From: Thauera aromatica_A
GTDB taxonomy: Bacteria > Pseudomonadota > Gammaproteobacteria > Burkholderiales > Rhodocyclaceae
Reading direction: 5' to 3'
NCBI RefSeq assembly: GCF_023093595.1
Contig: NZ_JALLIK010000103.1
Coordinates: 1 to 64,000 of the forward strand
DNA length: 64,000 nt
The position numbers and the translations under genes were made by a program. This document shows positions 16,526-24,377 of this stretch, piece by piece. Under the pieces are notes generated by a model, which did no database searches, was not told the DNA's origin, and saw only the letters and a program-made list of their open reading frames with translations. Every line of letters begins with the position of its first letter. The first letter of the stretch is position 1.

Positions 16526-17170
16526 ATGAATGCCGAAGATCTCGCGCGCTACCTGCGCGAACACCCCGACTTCCTCTGTGAGCACGGCGAAGTATTTGCC
16601 GGGTTGACCGTGCCGCATCCGCAGCACGGCGGGCAGGCGATTTCGCTCGCCGAGCGCCAGCTGCACACCCTGCGCGAGCGGATTCGCCAGCTCGAACTCG
16701 ATCTCGCCGAGCTGATCCGGTTCGGCGCCGACAACGACGACATCAGCGCCAAAGTGCATCGCCTGTCGTTGGCGCTGCTCGAAGCCGGCAGCGCCGAAGG
16801 CGTGCGCCAGGCGCTGACCGACAGCCTGCAGGACGACTTCGCCGTGCCCTATGTCGCGCTCAAGCTGTGGGCTGCAGATCCCGTGACGGGGGCGGGCGAA
16901 GTCGGGGAGGCGGCGCGGCGCCAGCTCGACGGCCTGCGCCAGCCCTACTGCGGCGTGCCGGAGCATGCCGAAATGGCGGGCTGGTTCGGCGAATCCGGCG
17001 CTCACATCCGCTCCCTCGCGCTGATGCCGCTGCGCCGCCAGGGAGTCTGCTTCGGCCTGCTCGGGCTCGGCAGTGGCGAACCCGAGCGCTTCTACCCCGG
17101 AATGGGCACGCTCTACCTGGGACGCATCGGCGAGCTGGTGGCGGCGGCGCTGGCGCGGAGCCCGGCCTGA
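16526..17170 (+). CDS. DUF484 family protein (YigA-like)
   Basis: The 214-residue cytoplasmic protein belongs to DUF484, a GAF-like family found between dapF and xerC whose function is not established. It begins with a conserved helical segment (YLREHPDFLCEHGEVF). A coiled-coil stretch follows (SLAERQLHTLRERIRQLELD, about residues 39-58), then a GAF-like domain ending in LMPLRRQGVCFGLLGLGS. AGGAG at 16513-16517 supports the start at 16526; earlier in-frame codons are open but unlike the family. Confidence 0.88.
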   Translation: MNAEDLARYLREHPDFLCEHGEVFAGLTVPHPQHGGQAISLAERQLHTLRERIRQLELDLAELIRFGADNDDISAKVHRLSLALLEAGSAEGVRQALTDSLQDDFAVPYVALKLWAADPVTGAGEVGEAARRQLDGLRQPYCGVPEHAEMAGWFGESGAHIRSLALMPLRRQGVCFGLLGLGSGEPERFYPGMGTLYLGRIGELVAAALARSPA

Positions 17171-17240
17171 GTCCGCGGCCCGGCTCCGGCCTGCCGGCGG
17201 CGGCTCGCGGACCCTTCCGGCAGGGTAAAGAGGCGCGGCG

Positions 17241-18266
17241 ATGAAGGGCGCGGAACGGCCGGAGGCGATGCTGCCGGCGGAAATCGAAGCCTGGCTGGAG
17301 TGGCTGGCGACCCAGCGCCGCGCCGCGGCGCCGACGCTGAAAGCCTACCGCGCCTGCGTGCACGCGCTGCTGCGCCTGGCCGACGGGCGGGCCTTGCCCG
17401 CGCTCGAAGTGCAGGACATCCGCCGCTTCGTCGCCCGCCTCCACGGCGAAGGCCTGGCCGGGCGCTCGATCGCGCTCCACCTCGCGGCCTGGCGCGGGCT
17501 GTACCGCTGGCTGATCCGCCACCGCGGGGTGCGCGTCAATCCGGCGCTCGGGGTGCGCCCGCCGAAATCGCCTGCGCTGCTGCCGCGTGCGCTGTCGCCC
17601 GACCAAGCCGCGGCGCTGCTCGATCCGGAGGCGGAAAGCGCGCTCGAAGTGCGCGATGTGGCGCTGTTCGAGCTGGTCTATTCGTCCGGGCTGCGGGTCG
17701 CCGAAGTCGCGGCGCTCGATGTGGAGCGGGGGGTCGATCTCGTCGAGGGTGTGGTGACCGTCAGCGGCAAGCGCAATCGCATCCGCAGCGTGCCGGTCGG
17801 GGCGCGGGCGCGGGCCGCGCTCTGGGACTGGCTGGCGGTGCGCGCGCAGTTCGTGCGGGGCGGCGAGCGGGCGCTGTTCGTCACCCGCCACGGCACCCGC
17901 CTGTCGCCGAGCGGCATCGCCAGCCGCCTGGCACGGCGGGCACAGGCGCTGGGGCTGGGCGTCCATGTCCATCCGCACATGCTGCGCCACAGTTTCGCCA
18001 GCCACCTGCTGCAATCGAGCGGCGACCTGCGCGCGGTGCAGGAACTGCTCGGCCACGCCAGCATCCGCAGCACCCAGGTCTACACCCACCTTGATTTCCA
18101 GCACCTGGCCAAAGTCTATGACCGCGCCCATCCGCGCGCGCGCAAGGCCGACCCGGCGGGAAAAGGTTTTCCGGCGGAAAAAGACCTCCCGGTGGGAAAA
18201 GGCTCCCCTGCGGGGAAGGCCCCCCCGGCGGCGGGCGGGGGCGGGGAGAGCGACGGCGACGGCTGA
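17241..18266 (+). CDS. xerC: site-specific tyrosine recombinase XerC
   Basis: XerC acts with XerD at dif to resolve chromosome dimers. The 341-residue protein has an N-terminal SAM-like DNA-binding domain and a catalytic domain with all expected residues: Arg in SSGLRVAEV, Lys in SGKRNR, His and Arg in HMLRHSFASHLL, His in LLGHASIRSTQ, and Tyr in VYTHL. It is about 40 residues longer than usual. The extra C-terminal tail is low complexity, built of repeated (K/G)xP(A/V)(G/E)K units and ending in a Gly-rich acidic run. The dapF-DUF484-xerC neighbourhood supports XerC over XerD. Confidence 0.93.
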   Translation: MKGAERPEAMLPAEIEAWLEWLATQRRAAAPTLKAYRACVHALLRLADGRALPALEVQDIRRFVARLHGEGLAGRSIALHLAAWRGLYRWLIRHRGVRVNPALGVRPPKSPALLPRALSPDQAAALLDPEAESALEVRDVALFELVYSSGLRVAEVAALDVERGVDLVEGVVTVSGKRNRIRSVPVGARARAALWDWLAVRAQFVRGGERALFVTRHGTRLSPSGIASRLARRAQALGLGVHVHPHMLRHSFASHLLQSSGDLRAVQELLGHASIRSTQVYTHLDFQHLAKVYDRAHPRARKADPAGKGFPAEKDLPVGKGSPAGKAPPAAGGGGESDGDG

Positions 18267-18348
18267 AGCCGGCGGGCGCCGGGCCGGTGCTCCGGAACGC
18301 GGCGCGGCGCCCGTGCCGCCCCGTGCGGGACCGCCCTGGCGCTCCGAA

Positions 18349-19410
18349 TTAGGCGCCGAACAGGTCTCCGCCCTGCCCGCTGCGCGGCGGGGCGAGGTCG
18401 AAGTGCTGCCAGATCGAAGGTGTCGCCATGCGCCCGCGCGGAGTGCGCTGCAGGTAGCCCTGCTGGATCAGGTAGGGCTCGATGACGTCCTCGATGGTGT
18501 CGGTCGATTCGCCGATCGCGGCGGCGAGGTTGTCGAGCCCGACCGGGCCGCCGCCGAACTTCTCCAGCATCGCGCCGAGCAGCTTGCGGTCCATCAGGTC
18601 GAGACCGAGATGGTCGACGTCGAGCATCTTCAGCGCCGCGTCCGCCACCGCGCTGCCGATGTTGCCGCCGGCCTTCACTTCGGCGTAGTCGCGCACGCGG
18701 CGCAGCAGGCGGTTGGCGATGCGCGGGGTGCCGCGCGCGCGGCGGGCGATCTCGAGCGCACCGGCGTCGTCGATGGCGACGTTCAACAGCCGCGCCGAGC
18801 GGCCGACAATGAAGGCGAGCTCGTCCGCGGTGTAGAACTCGAGCCGCGAGACGATGCCGAAGCGGTCGCGCAGCGGATTGGTGAGCATGCCGGCGCGGGT
18901 GGTGGCGCCGACGAGCGTAAACGGCGGCAGGTCGAGCTTCACCGAGCGCGCCGCCGGGCCTTCGCCGATCATGATGTCGATCTGGAAGTCTTCGAGGGCC
19001 GGGTAGAGGATTTCCTCCACCACCGGCGACAGGCGGTGGATTTCGTCGATGAAGAGGACGTCGTGCGGTTCGAGGTTGGTGAGCAGTGCGGCGAGATCCC
19101 CGGCGCGTTCGAGCACCGGCCCCGAGGTCTGGCGCAGGTTCACCCCCATCTCGGCGGCGACGATGTGGGCGAGGGTGGTCTTGCCCAGGCCGGGAGGGCC
19201 GAACAGCAGCACGTGGTCGAGCGCTTCGCTGCGGTTGCGGGCGGCAGTGATGAAGATCTCGAGCTGCTCGCGGATCTTCGCCTGGCCGACGTATTCGGCC
19301 AGGCGCTTGGGGCGCAGCGCGCGCTCGACGGCGTCTTCCTGGCGGTCGGCGGGGCGCGGCGAGATCAGCCGTTCGGCGGGGGCGGCCTGCAGCTTGTCGG
19401 TTTCGATCAT
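18349..19410 (-). CDS. ruvB: Holliday junction branch migration ATPase RuvB
   Basis: RuvB is the hexameric AAA+ motor that drives branch migration of Holliday junctions together with RuvA. The 353-residue protein has the N-terminal LRPKRLAEYVGQ, Walker A GPPGLGKTTLAH, Walker B VLFIDEIHRLSP, sensor 1 LVGATTRAG and the C-terminal winged helix ending in TPRGRMATPSIWQHF. It lies 55 bp after ruvA on the minus strand. Confidence 0.97.
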   Translation of the reverse strand: MIETDKLQAAPAERLISPRPADRQEDAVERALRPKRLAEYVGQAKIREQLEIFITAARNRSEALDHVLLFGPPGLGKTTLAHIVAAEMGVNLRQTSGPVLERAGDLAALLTNLEPHDVLFIDEIHRLSPVVEEILYPALEDFQIDIMIGEGPAARSVKLDLPPFTLVGATTRAGMLTNPLRDRFGIVSRLEFYTADELAFIVGRSARLLNVAIDDAGALEIARRARGTPRIANRLLRRVRDYAEVKAGGNIGSAVADAALKMLDVDHLGLDLMDRKLLGAMLEKFGGGPVGLDNLAAAIGESTDTIEDVIEPYLIQQGYLQRTPRGRMATPSIWQHFDLAPPRSGQGGDLFGA

Positions 19411-19465
19411 GGCGTGAGTGTAGCCGTTCCGGTACGGCCCGGTGCGGTCCGGACGGTGGATTCGT

Positions 19466-20065
19466 TCAGGCCCTGGACAGCGCCTTCAGCGCCTGGCGGA
19501 TGCCTTCGGACACGCCCGCGTCCGCGGCCAGCCCCTTCATCGCACCGAGCGCCTCGCGTTCGTTGTAGCCGAGCGCGAGGAGCGCGTTGAGGATGTCGCT
19601 CTTGGCATCGGGCGGTGTGCCGGGGGCGGCGGCGAGTTTGGCGCCAGCCAGGTTCGGCAAGGCTTTGCCGAGCTTGTCGCGCAGCTCGAGCAGCAAGCGC
19701 TCGGCGGTCTTCTTGCCGATGCCGGGAATCTTCACCAGGCGGCCGGCTTCCTGCAGCGCGACCGCCTGGGCGAGGTCGTTCACCGACAGTCCGGACAGCA
19801 CCGCGAGCGCCATGCGCGCGCCGACGCCGGATACCTTCAGCAGCTGGCGGAATGTGGTGCGCTCTTCCGAGGTGGCGAAACCGAACAGGAAGTGGCCGTC
19901 CTCGCGCACGACGAAGTGGGTGTGGAGGCTGACCTGGGTGCCGGCTGGCGGCAGGCCGTAGAACGTGCTCATCGGCACGTCGACTTCGTAGCCGACGCCG
20001 TGGACGTCGATGAGGATCTGGGGAGGGGTTTTTTCCAGCAAGGTGCCGGTGAGGCGGCCGATCAT
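19466..20065 (-). CDS. ruvA: Holliday junction DNA helicase subunit RuvA
   Basis: RuvA recognises the four-way junction and recruits RuvB. The 199-residue product shows domain I (MIGRLTGTLLEKTPPQILID), the helix-hairpin-helix domain II (LLKVSGVGARMALAVLSGL and LVKIPGIGKKTAERLLLELR), and the flexible C-terminal RuvB-binding domain III (ILNALLALGYNEREA). The start is fixed at 20065 by the conserved MIGRL opening. No ruvC is next to it in this window. Confidence 0.96.
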   Translation of the reverse strand: MIGRLTGTLLEKTPPQILIDVHGVGYEVDVPMSTFYGLPPAGTQVSLHTHFVVREDGHFLFGFATSEERTTFRQLLKVSGVGARMALAVLSGLSVNDLAQAVALQEAGRLVKIPGIGKKTAERLLLELRDKLGKALPNLAGAKLAAAPGTPPDAKSDILNALLALGYNEREALGAMKGLAADAGVSEGIRQALKALSRA

Positions 20066-20133
20066 CGGAAGGCGTCCGGGAGGTGAGACGCCGAGTGTAC
20101 CAGTCCGGCCGCAGCAGGGCGGCATCGCCCCGG

Positions 20134-21099
20134 TCAGAACAGCGCCAGCGCGGCGGTGAGGAGCAGGCCGTGGACCAGGGTGGCGGCGATGGTGCGCCGG
20201 ATCGCGGGGGCGAGTTCGGCCGGGGTGGCGGCGTATTCGAGCAGGTCGCGGGCGGCGGGGAAGGAAATCGCCACCGTCAGCGCGGCGGCGGCGGTTTTTT
20301 GCGGCAGCTGGTGGGCGGTGACCATGGCGATGAGCCAGGCGTAGGCGGTGATCGCGATCAGCAGGTAGCCCCATTTCGCGACCTGCGGGCCGAGGCGCAC
20401 GACCAGGGTGCGCTTGCCGGCGGCGGCATCGCCGTCGTGGTCGGGGAACTGGTTGATGAACAGCAGGTTGGCCACCAGCAGGGCGTAGGACAGGCCGGCG
20501 GCGGCCGGCAGCATGGCGAAGGCGCCGCGCTGGACGTAGTCGGCGCCGACCACGACCAGCAGCCAGCAGGCGGTGATCACCAGTTCGCCGCAGCCGCGAT
20601 GGACCAGTTGCAGGGGCGGGGCGGAGTAGGCCCAGCCGAGGACGAGTCCGGCGGCGCCGACCAGCACCAGGCCGGGGCCGGCCTGGGCGGCGAGCCACAG
20701 TCCCGCGGGGACCACCGCGGCGAGCAGTCCGTAGCCGAAGCGGGCGGTGTGGCGGGCACCGAGGACGCCGTTCTGGATGAAGCGGCTGCCCCCGGTGAAC
20801 GGAAACAGGCGCCCGCGGTTGGCGTCGTCGGCCCCGCTGACGGCATCGTGGTAGTCGTTGATGACGTTGCCGCCGGCATGGGCGGCGAGGGCGGCGAGCA
20901 GGGTCGGCAGGGCCGTCCAGGCGTCGATGGCGACGCCGTCGGCGTGCGCGCTGGCGAGGCCGATCAGGCAGGCGACCAGGGTGACGGCGAGGAAGGCCGG
21001 GCGGGTGGCGGCGAAATGGCGGGCGAGTGCGCTGCGGTAGCGTTCCGGGCGGGGTTCGGCAGGATGGGGGGCGGCAGGAGGGGGCGAGGCGGTGTTCAC
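20134..21099 (-). CDS. UbiA-family prenyltransferase (MenA-like)
   Basis: The 321-residue integral membrane protein has about eight hydrophobic helices and the two aspartate-rich motifs of UbiA prenyltransferases, NVINDYHDAVSGADD and NQFPDHDGDAAAGK. These bind Mg-prenyl diphosphate. The NDYHD form and overall length resemble 1,4-dihydroxy-2-naphthoate polyprenyltransferase (MenA), which makes demethylmenaquinone. Ubiquinone, not menaquinone, dominates in betaproteobacteria, and no other men gene is seen here, so the aromatic substrate is uncertain. It is a single gene between ruvA and the sensory block. Confidence 0.8.
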   Translation of the reverse strand: MNTASPPPAAPHPAEPRPERYRSALARHFAATRPAFLAVTLVACLIGLASAHADGVAIDAWTALPTLLAALAAHAGGNVINDYHDAVSGADDANRGRLFPFTGGSRFIQNGVLGARHTARFGYGLLAAVVPAGLWLAAQAGPGLVLVGAAGLVLGWAYSAPPLQLVHRGCGELVITACWLLVVVGADYVQRGAFAMLPAAAGLSYALLVANLLFINQFPDHDGDAAAGKRTLVVRLGPQVAKWGYLLIAITAYAWLIAMVTAHQLPQKTAAAALTVAISFPAARDLLEYAATPAELAPAIRRTIAATLVHGLLLTAALALF

Positions 21100-21154
21100 G
21101 GGGCTGCAGGCGGGCGTTTCGCGCCGGGCGGAGCCGGCGCGTGGGCGATCAGAA

Positions 21155-21252
21155 CCGGCAGGGTATCAGCGCCGCCCCGTACATGCACGAAAACGCAGGG
21201 CCGTCCGCTGCCGCCCGCAGGGCACGGCCGGCGGGCGGGGCGCGCCGGTGCC
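21155..21252. repeat. 98-bp direct repeat, copy 1 (after the double-Cache gene)
   Basis: This segment is nearly the same as 22281-22378: same length and same orientation, with scattered substitutions. Both carry the core catgcacgaaaacgcagg followed by tgccgcccgcaggg. It lies 11 bp downstream (minus strand) of the double-Cache gene. Read on the minus strand it can form a stem GGCCGT/ACGGCC around an inner GCCC-TGC-GGGC hairpin, followed by a short T tract. Confidence 0.85.
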
Positions 21253-21263
21253 GATTCCGACAA

Positions 21264-22133
21264 TCACCGTTTCGTGTAGGCGCCCACTCCGACCAGATGA
21301 CGGCCCACGCGCTTCACGTAGGAAACCTTCTTCTCCGTCTTGCGGGTGACGGGATTCATCCACAGATAATCGACCTCGGCGACATCCTGCTCCGCGCTCA
21401 GCCGGATCATTTCCTGGATGAACGGTTTCCCGTCCGGGTCGCGCAGATCGCCGACGTCCTTTCCGATCTGACGCGGTTGCGCGCCGTGGGCACGCGTCCG
21501 CTGGTCGTCCAGATCGATCACGAAGACGTAGAGATCGTCCTGGACAAAGCCGCCGTTGAGATCGTTGAAGGTCCGGATGGCCGCTTCCGGCTCCTGCTTC
21601 ATCTCATGAACCGCCCGCCAGAGCATCGACCGGGCCTGATCCGCCGAGGAATGCGGGATGTAGTAGCCGACCGCGATGATGACGTCGCCTACGGCCTGGT
21701 AATGGACGACTTTCGGGACCGACTTGCCGTACTGAGGATTGAGCCAGCGGTATTTGACCGTACCCGCGCCGCGGCTCCGGGCGCCGTCGAGCATTTCACG
21801 GATGAAGGGCTTGCCGTCGGCATCCTTCAGGTCGCTGATATTGCGGTCGATCAGGGTGATGGAGGGGCCGCCGCTGGCCTTCATGGTGCCGTCGACGCCG
21901 AGCGCATAGACGTACAGGTCGCCGGACAGGAATTCACCGGCACGGCTGAAGGCGGCGAAGGCGGCATCACCGTCGGCCTTGTAGCGAGCAACGGCGCGCT
22001 CCAGGAGGGCCTTGGCGGCGGCGCTGTCGGAGGCCGGGGCCACGGCGATGCGCTCCGCCGTTTCGGCGGCCGGAGCGGAGACGGGCATCGCCAGAAGAAT
22101 GGAAGCGGCAATCAGGGCGCGTGTCGATTTCAT
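21264..22133 (-). CDS. periplasmic double single-Cache protein
   Basis: The 289-residue protein has a signal peptide (residues 1-22, ending APAAE) and two tandem sCache_2-type domains of about 110 residues. Each ends with a recognisable block: DADGKPFIREMLDGA then VKYRWLNPQYGK, and DPDGKPFIQEMIRLS then VDYLWMNPVTRKTEKK. Cache domains bind small extracellular ligands. There is no membrane anchor or signalling output, so it probably acts as a soluble periplasmic sensor or binding protein. It is encoded on the same strand just downstream of a Cache chemoreceptor, its likely partner (inference). Confidence 0.85.
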   Translation of the reverse strand: MKSTRALIAASILLAMPVSAPAAETAERIAVAPASDSAAAKALLERAVARYKADGDAAFAAFSRAGEFLSGDLYVYALGVDGTMKASGGPSITLIDRNISDLKDADGKPFIREMLDGARSRGAGTVKYRWLNPQYGKSVPKVVHYQAVGDVIIAVGYYIPHSSADQARSMLWRAVHEMKQEPEAAIRTFNDLNGGFVQDDLYVFVIDLDDQRTRAHGAQPRQIGKDVGDLRDPDGKPFIQEMIRLSAEQDVAEVDYLWMNPVTRKTEKKVSYVKRVGRHLVGVGAYTKR

Positions 22134-22280
22134 GATGGGAAGTCACTCAAAAAGGTAGGACGGCCGGTCGACGAAGATATAACTGTATGCTCGCAAGCGA
22201 TTGATTGCACAAATCGTTCTTTGCTGGTCAACGGCAAGTGGGTCGCTGCGGCAACCCTGGGTTCGGCAGGATGAGGTGAG

Positions 22281-22378
22281 CCGGCAGGGTATCCCGTGCC
22301 GGCCCGCACATGCACGAAAACGCAGGGCTGTCCGCTGCCGCCCGCAGGGCTCAGCCGGCGGACAGGGCGCGCCGGTGC
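22281..22378. repeat. 98-bp direct repeat, copy 2 (at the 3' end of the chemoreceptor gene)
   Basis: The second copy of the repeat at 21155-21252. Its minus-strand 5' part covers the last nine codons and the stop of the chemoreceptor gene, and the rest is 3' untranslated. The stem here reads GGCTG/CAGCC where copy 1 has GGCCG/CGGCC. The C-G pair of copy 1 has become a T-A pair, a compensatory change that keeps the stem. Confidence 0.85.
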
Positions 22379-24123
22379 GGCAGGGGCGCGGCATGCTGTG
22401 GGGCCGCGTCCGGGAACGGCAGCAGGGTTTCGGGGGCGGACATCGCAGTCTGCCCGTTCGCGGCATCACCGAGGACGAAGGCGCGGATCAGGTCGTTCAG
22501 GTGCTCGGCATGGGCGCGCATGGTGCTGGCGGTGGCGGAGTTCTGCTCGACCATGGCGGCGTTCTGCTGGGTCATGGTGTCCATCTGGGTGACCGCGGTG
22601 TTGACTTCGCCGATGCCCACGCTCTGCTCGCGTGAGCCGGCGCTGATTTCGGCGATGGCGCTGGTCACTTCGGTGACGCGCTGCACGATCAGCTGCATCG
22701 TCCTGCCGGCCTGTTGCACGATCTCGGCGCCGCTCCGGGAGTGCTCGACGGACTCCCCGATCAGGGTCTTGATCTGCTTTGCCGCATCGGCCGAGCGCTG
22801 CGCCAGCATGCGGACTTCCTGGGCGACGACGGCGAAGCCGCGGCCGTGATCGCCGGCGCGGGCCGCCTCCACCGAGGCGTTGAGGGCGAGGATGTTGGTC
22901 TGGAAGGCGATCGCGTCGATCATCGAGACGATGTCGCCGATCTGCGTCGACGAACGGCTGATGTCGGCCATGGTCTTCTCCACCTTCTCCATCGCCTCCC
23001 TGCCCTGGTGTGCCACCTGGGCGGCGGACTGGACGAGACGGTCGGCCTCCTGGGCGTGCTCAGCGTTGTTGCCGACGGTGGAGGTGATCTGCTCCATCGC
23101 CGAGGAGGTCTGCTGCAGGCTGGCGGCGGCCTGGTCGGTGCGCGAGGCGAGTTCCTCGCTGCTCTGGGCGATCTCGGTGGAGGCCTGGTAGACGTCGGAC
23201 GCGCTCTGGCGGACTTCGATCAGGGTCGCCTGGATGCGGGCCAGGAAACCGTTGAATTGGGTGGCGAGCTCGCCGATCTCGTCGCCGCTGGTGATGCGGA
23301 GGCGGCGGGTGAGGTCGCCCCTGCCTTCGGCCACCTCGTGGGCGATCTTTTCCATGGCGGTCGCGGTGTCGCGGACCTGGCGGGCGATCCGGCGGGTGAC
23401 GAGGACGGTGATCGCCGTGATGGTGAGCAGCAGGGCCGAGGCAATGAAGAAGAAGCGGATCAGCGTGGCGCGCAGATTTTCCTGCGCGGCCTGTTCGATG
23501 GTGGCCATCGCGGCGTCGATCTCGGTGACGTAGACACCGGCGCCGATCACCCAGCCCCATTCGGGCAGGTTGGCGACGTAGGAGTATTTCGGCTCCTGCT
23601 TGCCGGTGCCCGGATGAGGCCAGGCGTACTGGTAGTGGCCGCCGCCGTTGCGGGCGATGTCGATCATGTCGCGGATCAGCGGCTTGCCGTTGGGGTCGGT
23701 GGCGTCGATCATCCGGGTGCCTTCCTGGCGGGGCACGGCAGGCTGGACGAGCATGGTGCCCGCATGATCGAAAACGAACACGTAGTTGTTGTCGTCGAAG
23801 CGCATGTTGCGCAGCAGGGCCTTGGCGGTTTCCTTGGCGACTTCGGGGTCGGCCGTTCCGGCGGCCACCTGCTTCACCATCGATCCGGCCAGGGCGACGA
23901 CGTCTTCGACGCCCTGCTGGCGGGACTCGATGAGCAGCTTGCGCTGCTGCGCGAGCTGGGTGCGCGTGTCTTCGATCCGTGCCATGTTTTCCATGATCAC
24001 CAGGCTGGTGGAGGAGATCACGAGCGGGATCAGCACCAGCAGCAGGATCTTGTTCTGGAGGTTGAGCGAAAGGAAGTTTCTCAGCGAGCGGGAAGCGCCT
24101 GCGGGCAGACTGCGTTTTTGCAT
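22351..24123 (-). CDS. methyl-accepting chemotaxis protein with Cache sensor
   Basis: The 590-residue receptor has a first membrane helix (about residues 24-44), a periplasmic single-Cache domain (NYVFVFDHAGTMLVQP, DPNGKPLIRDMIDIA, WGWVIGAGVYVTEID), a second helix (FFFIASALLLTITAITVLVT), a HAMP linker and a cytoplasmic signalling domain. The highly conserved hairpin tip IDAIAFQTNILALNASVEAA is intact. No CheR-binding pentapeptide is seen at the C-terminus, which ends RALSAG. The start at 24123 (MQKRSLPAG) follows an AGGAG site; an upstream extension of 26 codons lacks support. The ligand is unknown. Confidence 0.93.
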   Translation of the reverse strand: MQKRSLPAGASRSLRNFLSLNLQNKILLLVLIPLVISSTSLVIMENMARIEDTRTQLAQQRKLLIESRQQGVEDVVALAGSMVKQVAAGTADPEVAKETAKALLRNMRFDDNNYVFVFDHAGTMLVQPAVPRQEGTRMIDATDPNGKPLIRDMIDIARNGGGHYQYAWPHPGTGKQEPKYSYVANLPEWGWVIGAGVYVTEIDAAMATIEQAAQENLRATLIRFFFIASALLLTITAITVLVTRRIARQVRDTATAMEKIAHEVAEGRGDLTRRLRITSGDEIGELATQFNGFLARIQATLIEVRQSASDVYQASTEIAQSSEELASRTDQAAASLQQTSSAMEQITSTVGNNAEHAQEADRLVQSAAQVAHQGREAMEKVEKTMADISRSSTQIGDIVSMIDAIAFQTNILALNASVEAARAGDHGRGFAVVAQEVRMLAQRSADAAKQIKTLIGESVEHSRSGAEIVQQAGRTMQLIVQRVTEVTSAIAEISAGSREQSVGIGEVNTAVTQMDTMTQQNAAMVEQNSATASTMRAHAEHLNDLIRAFVLGDAANGQTAMSAPETLLPFPDAAPQHAAPLPHRRALSAG

Positions 24124-24310
24124 GGATGCCTGTCTCCTGGATGGCCGGTCCGGTCGTGGCCGGTTGTCGTTGCCGCGGGGCGCGGTCGTGCGGGGAAGCA
24201 CGGAAGCGATGCCGGCTCGACGGCTTCGGCATCTTCTAACGCTACGGCATCCAGAGCTTACCTCGGCCGGATATCCACAAGCTGGGCGCGCTATGCTGTT
24301 GTTGTTATCC

Positions 24311-24324
24311 TTTGATCTGGGTCA
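24311..24324. promoter_or_regulatory. FNR/ANR-type box upstream of the chemoreceptor gene
   Basis: TTGATCTGGGTCAA matches the FNR/ANR/DNR consensus TTGAT-N4-ATCAA at nine of ten positions. It lies in the 254-bp intergenic region, 187 bp upstream of the chemoreceptor start and just beyond the rng stop, so it can only plausibly serve the chemoreceptor. It suggests oxygen- or NO-dependent expression of the sensory genes. Nothing else was recognised in 24124-24377. Confidence 0.55.
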
Positions 24325-24377
24325 ATGTTTGGGGTGGGCGGAGAACGGCAGAACCGGGCCGGCCCGCTCGGCGGGGT

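Noticed and set aside
21180..21290. Two plus-strand ORFs in the 98-bp repeats encoding similar peptides beginning MHENAG
   Set aside because: The similarity is explained by the DNA repeat. They lie antisense to 3' ends of sensory genes, lack ribosome binding sites and run into unrelated frames.
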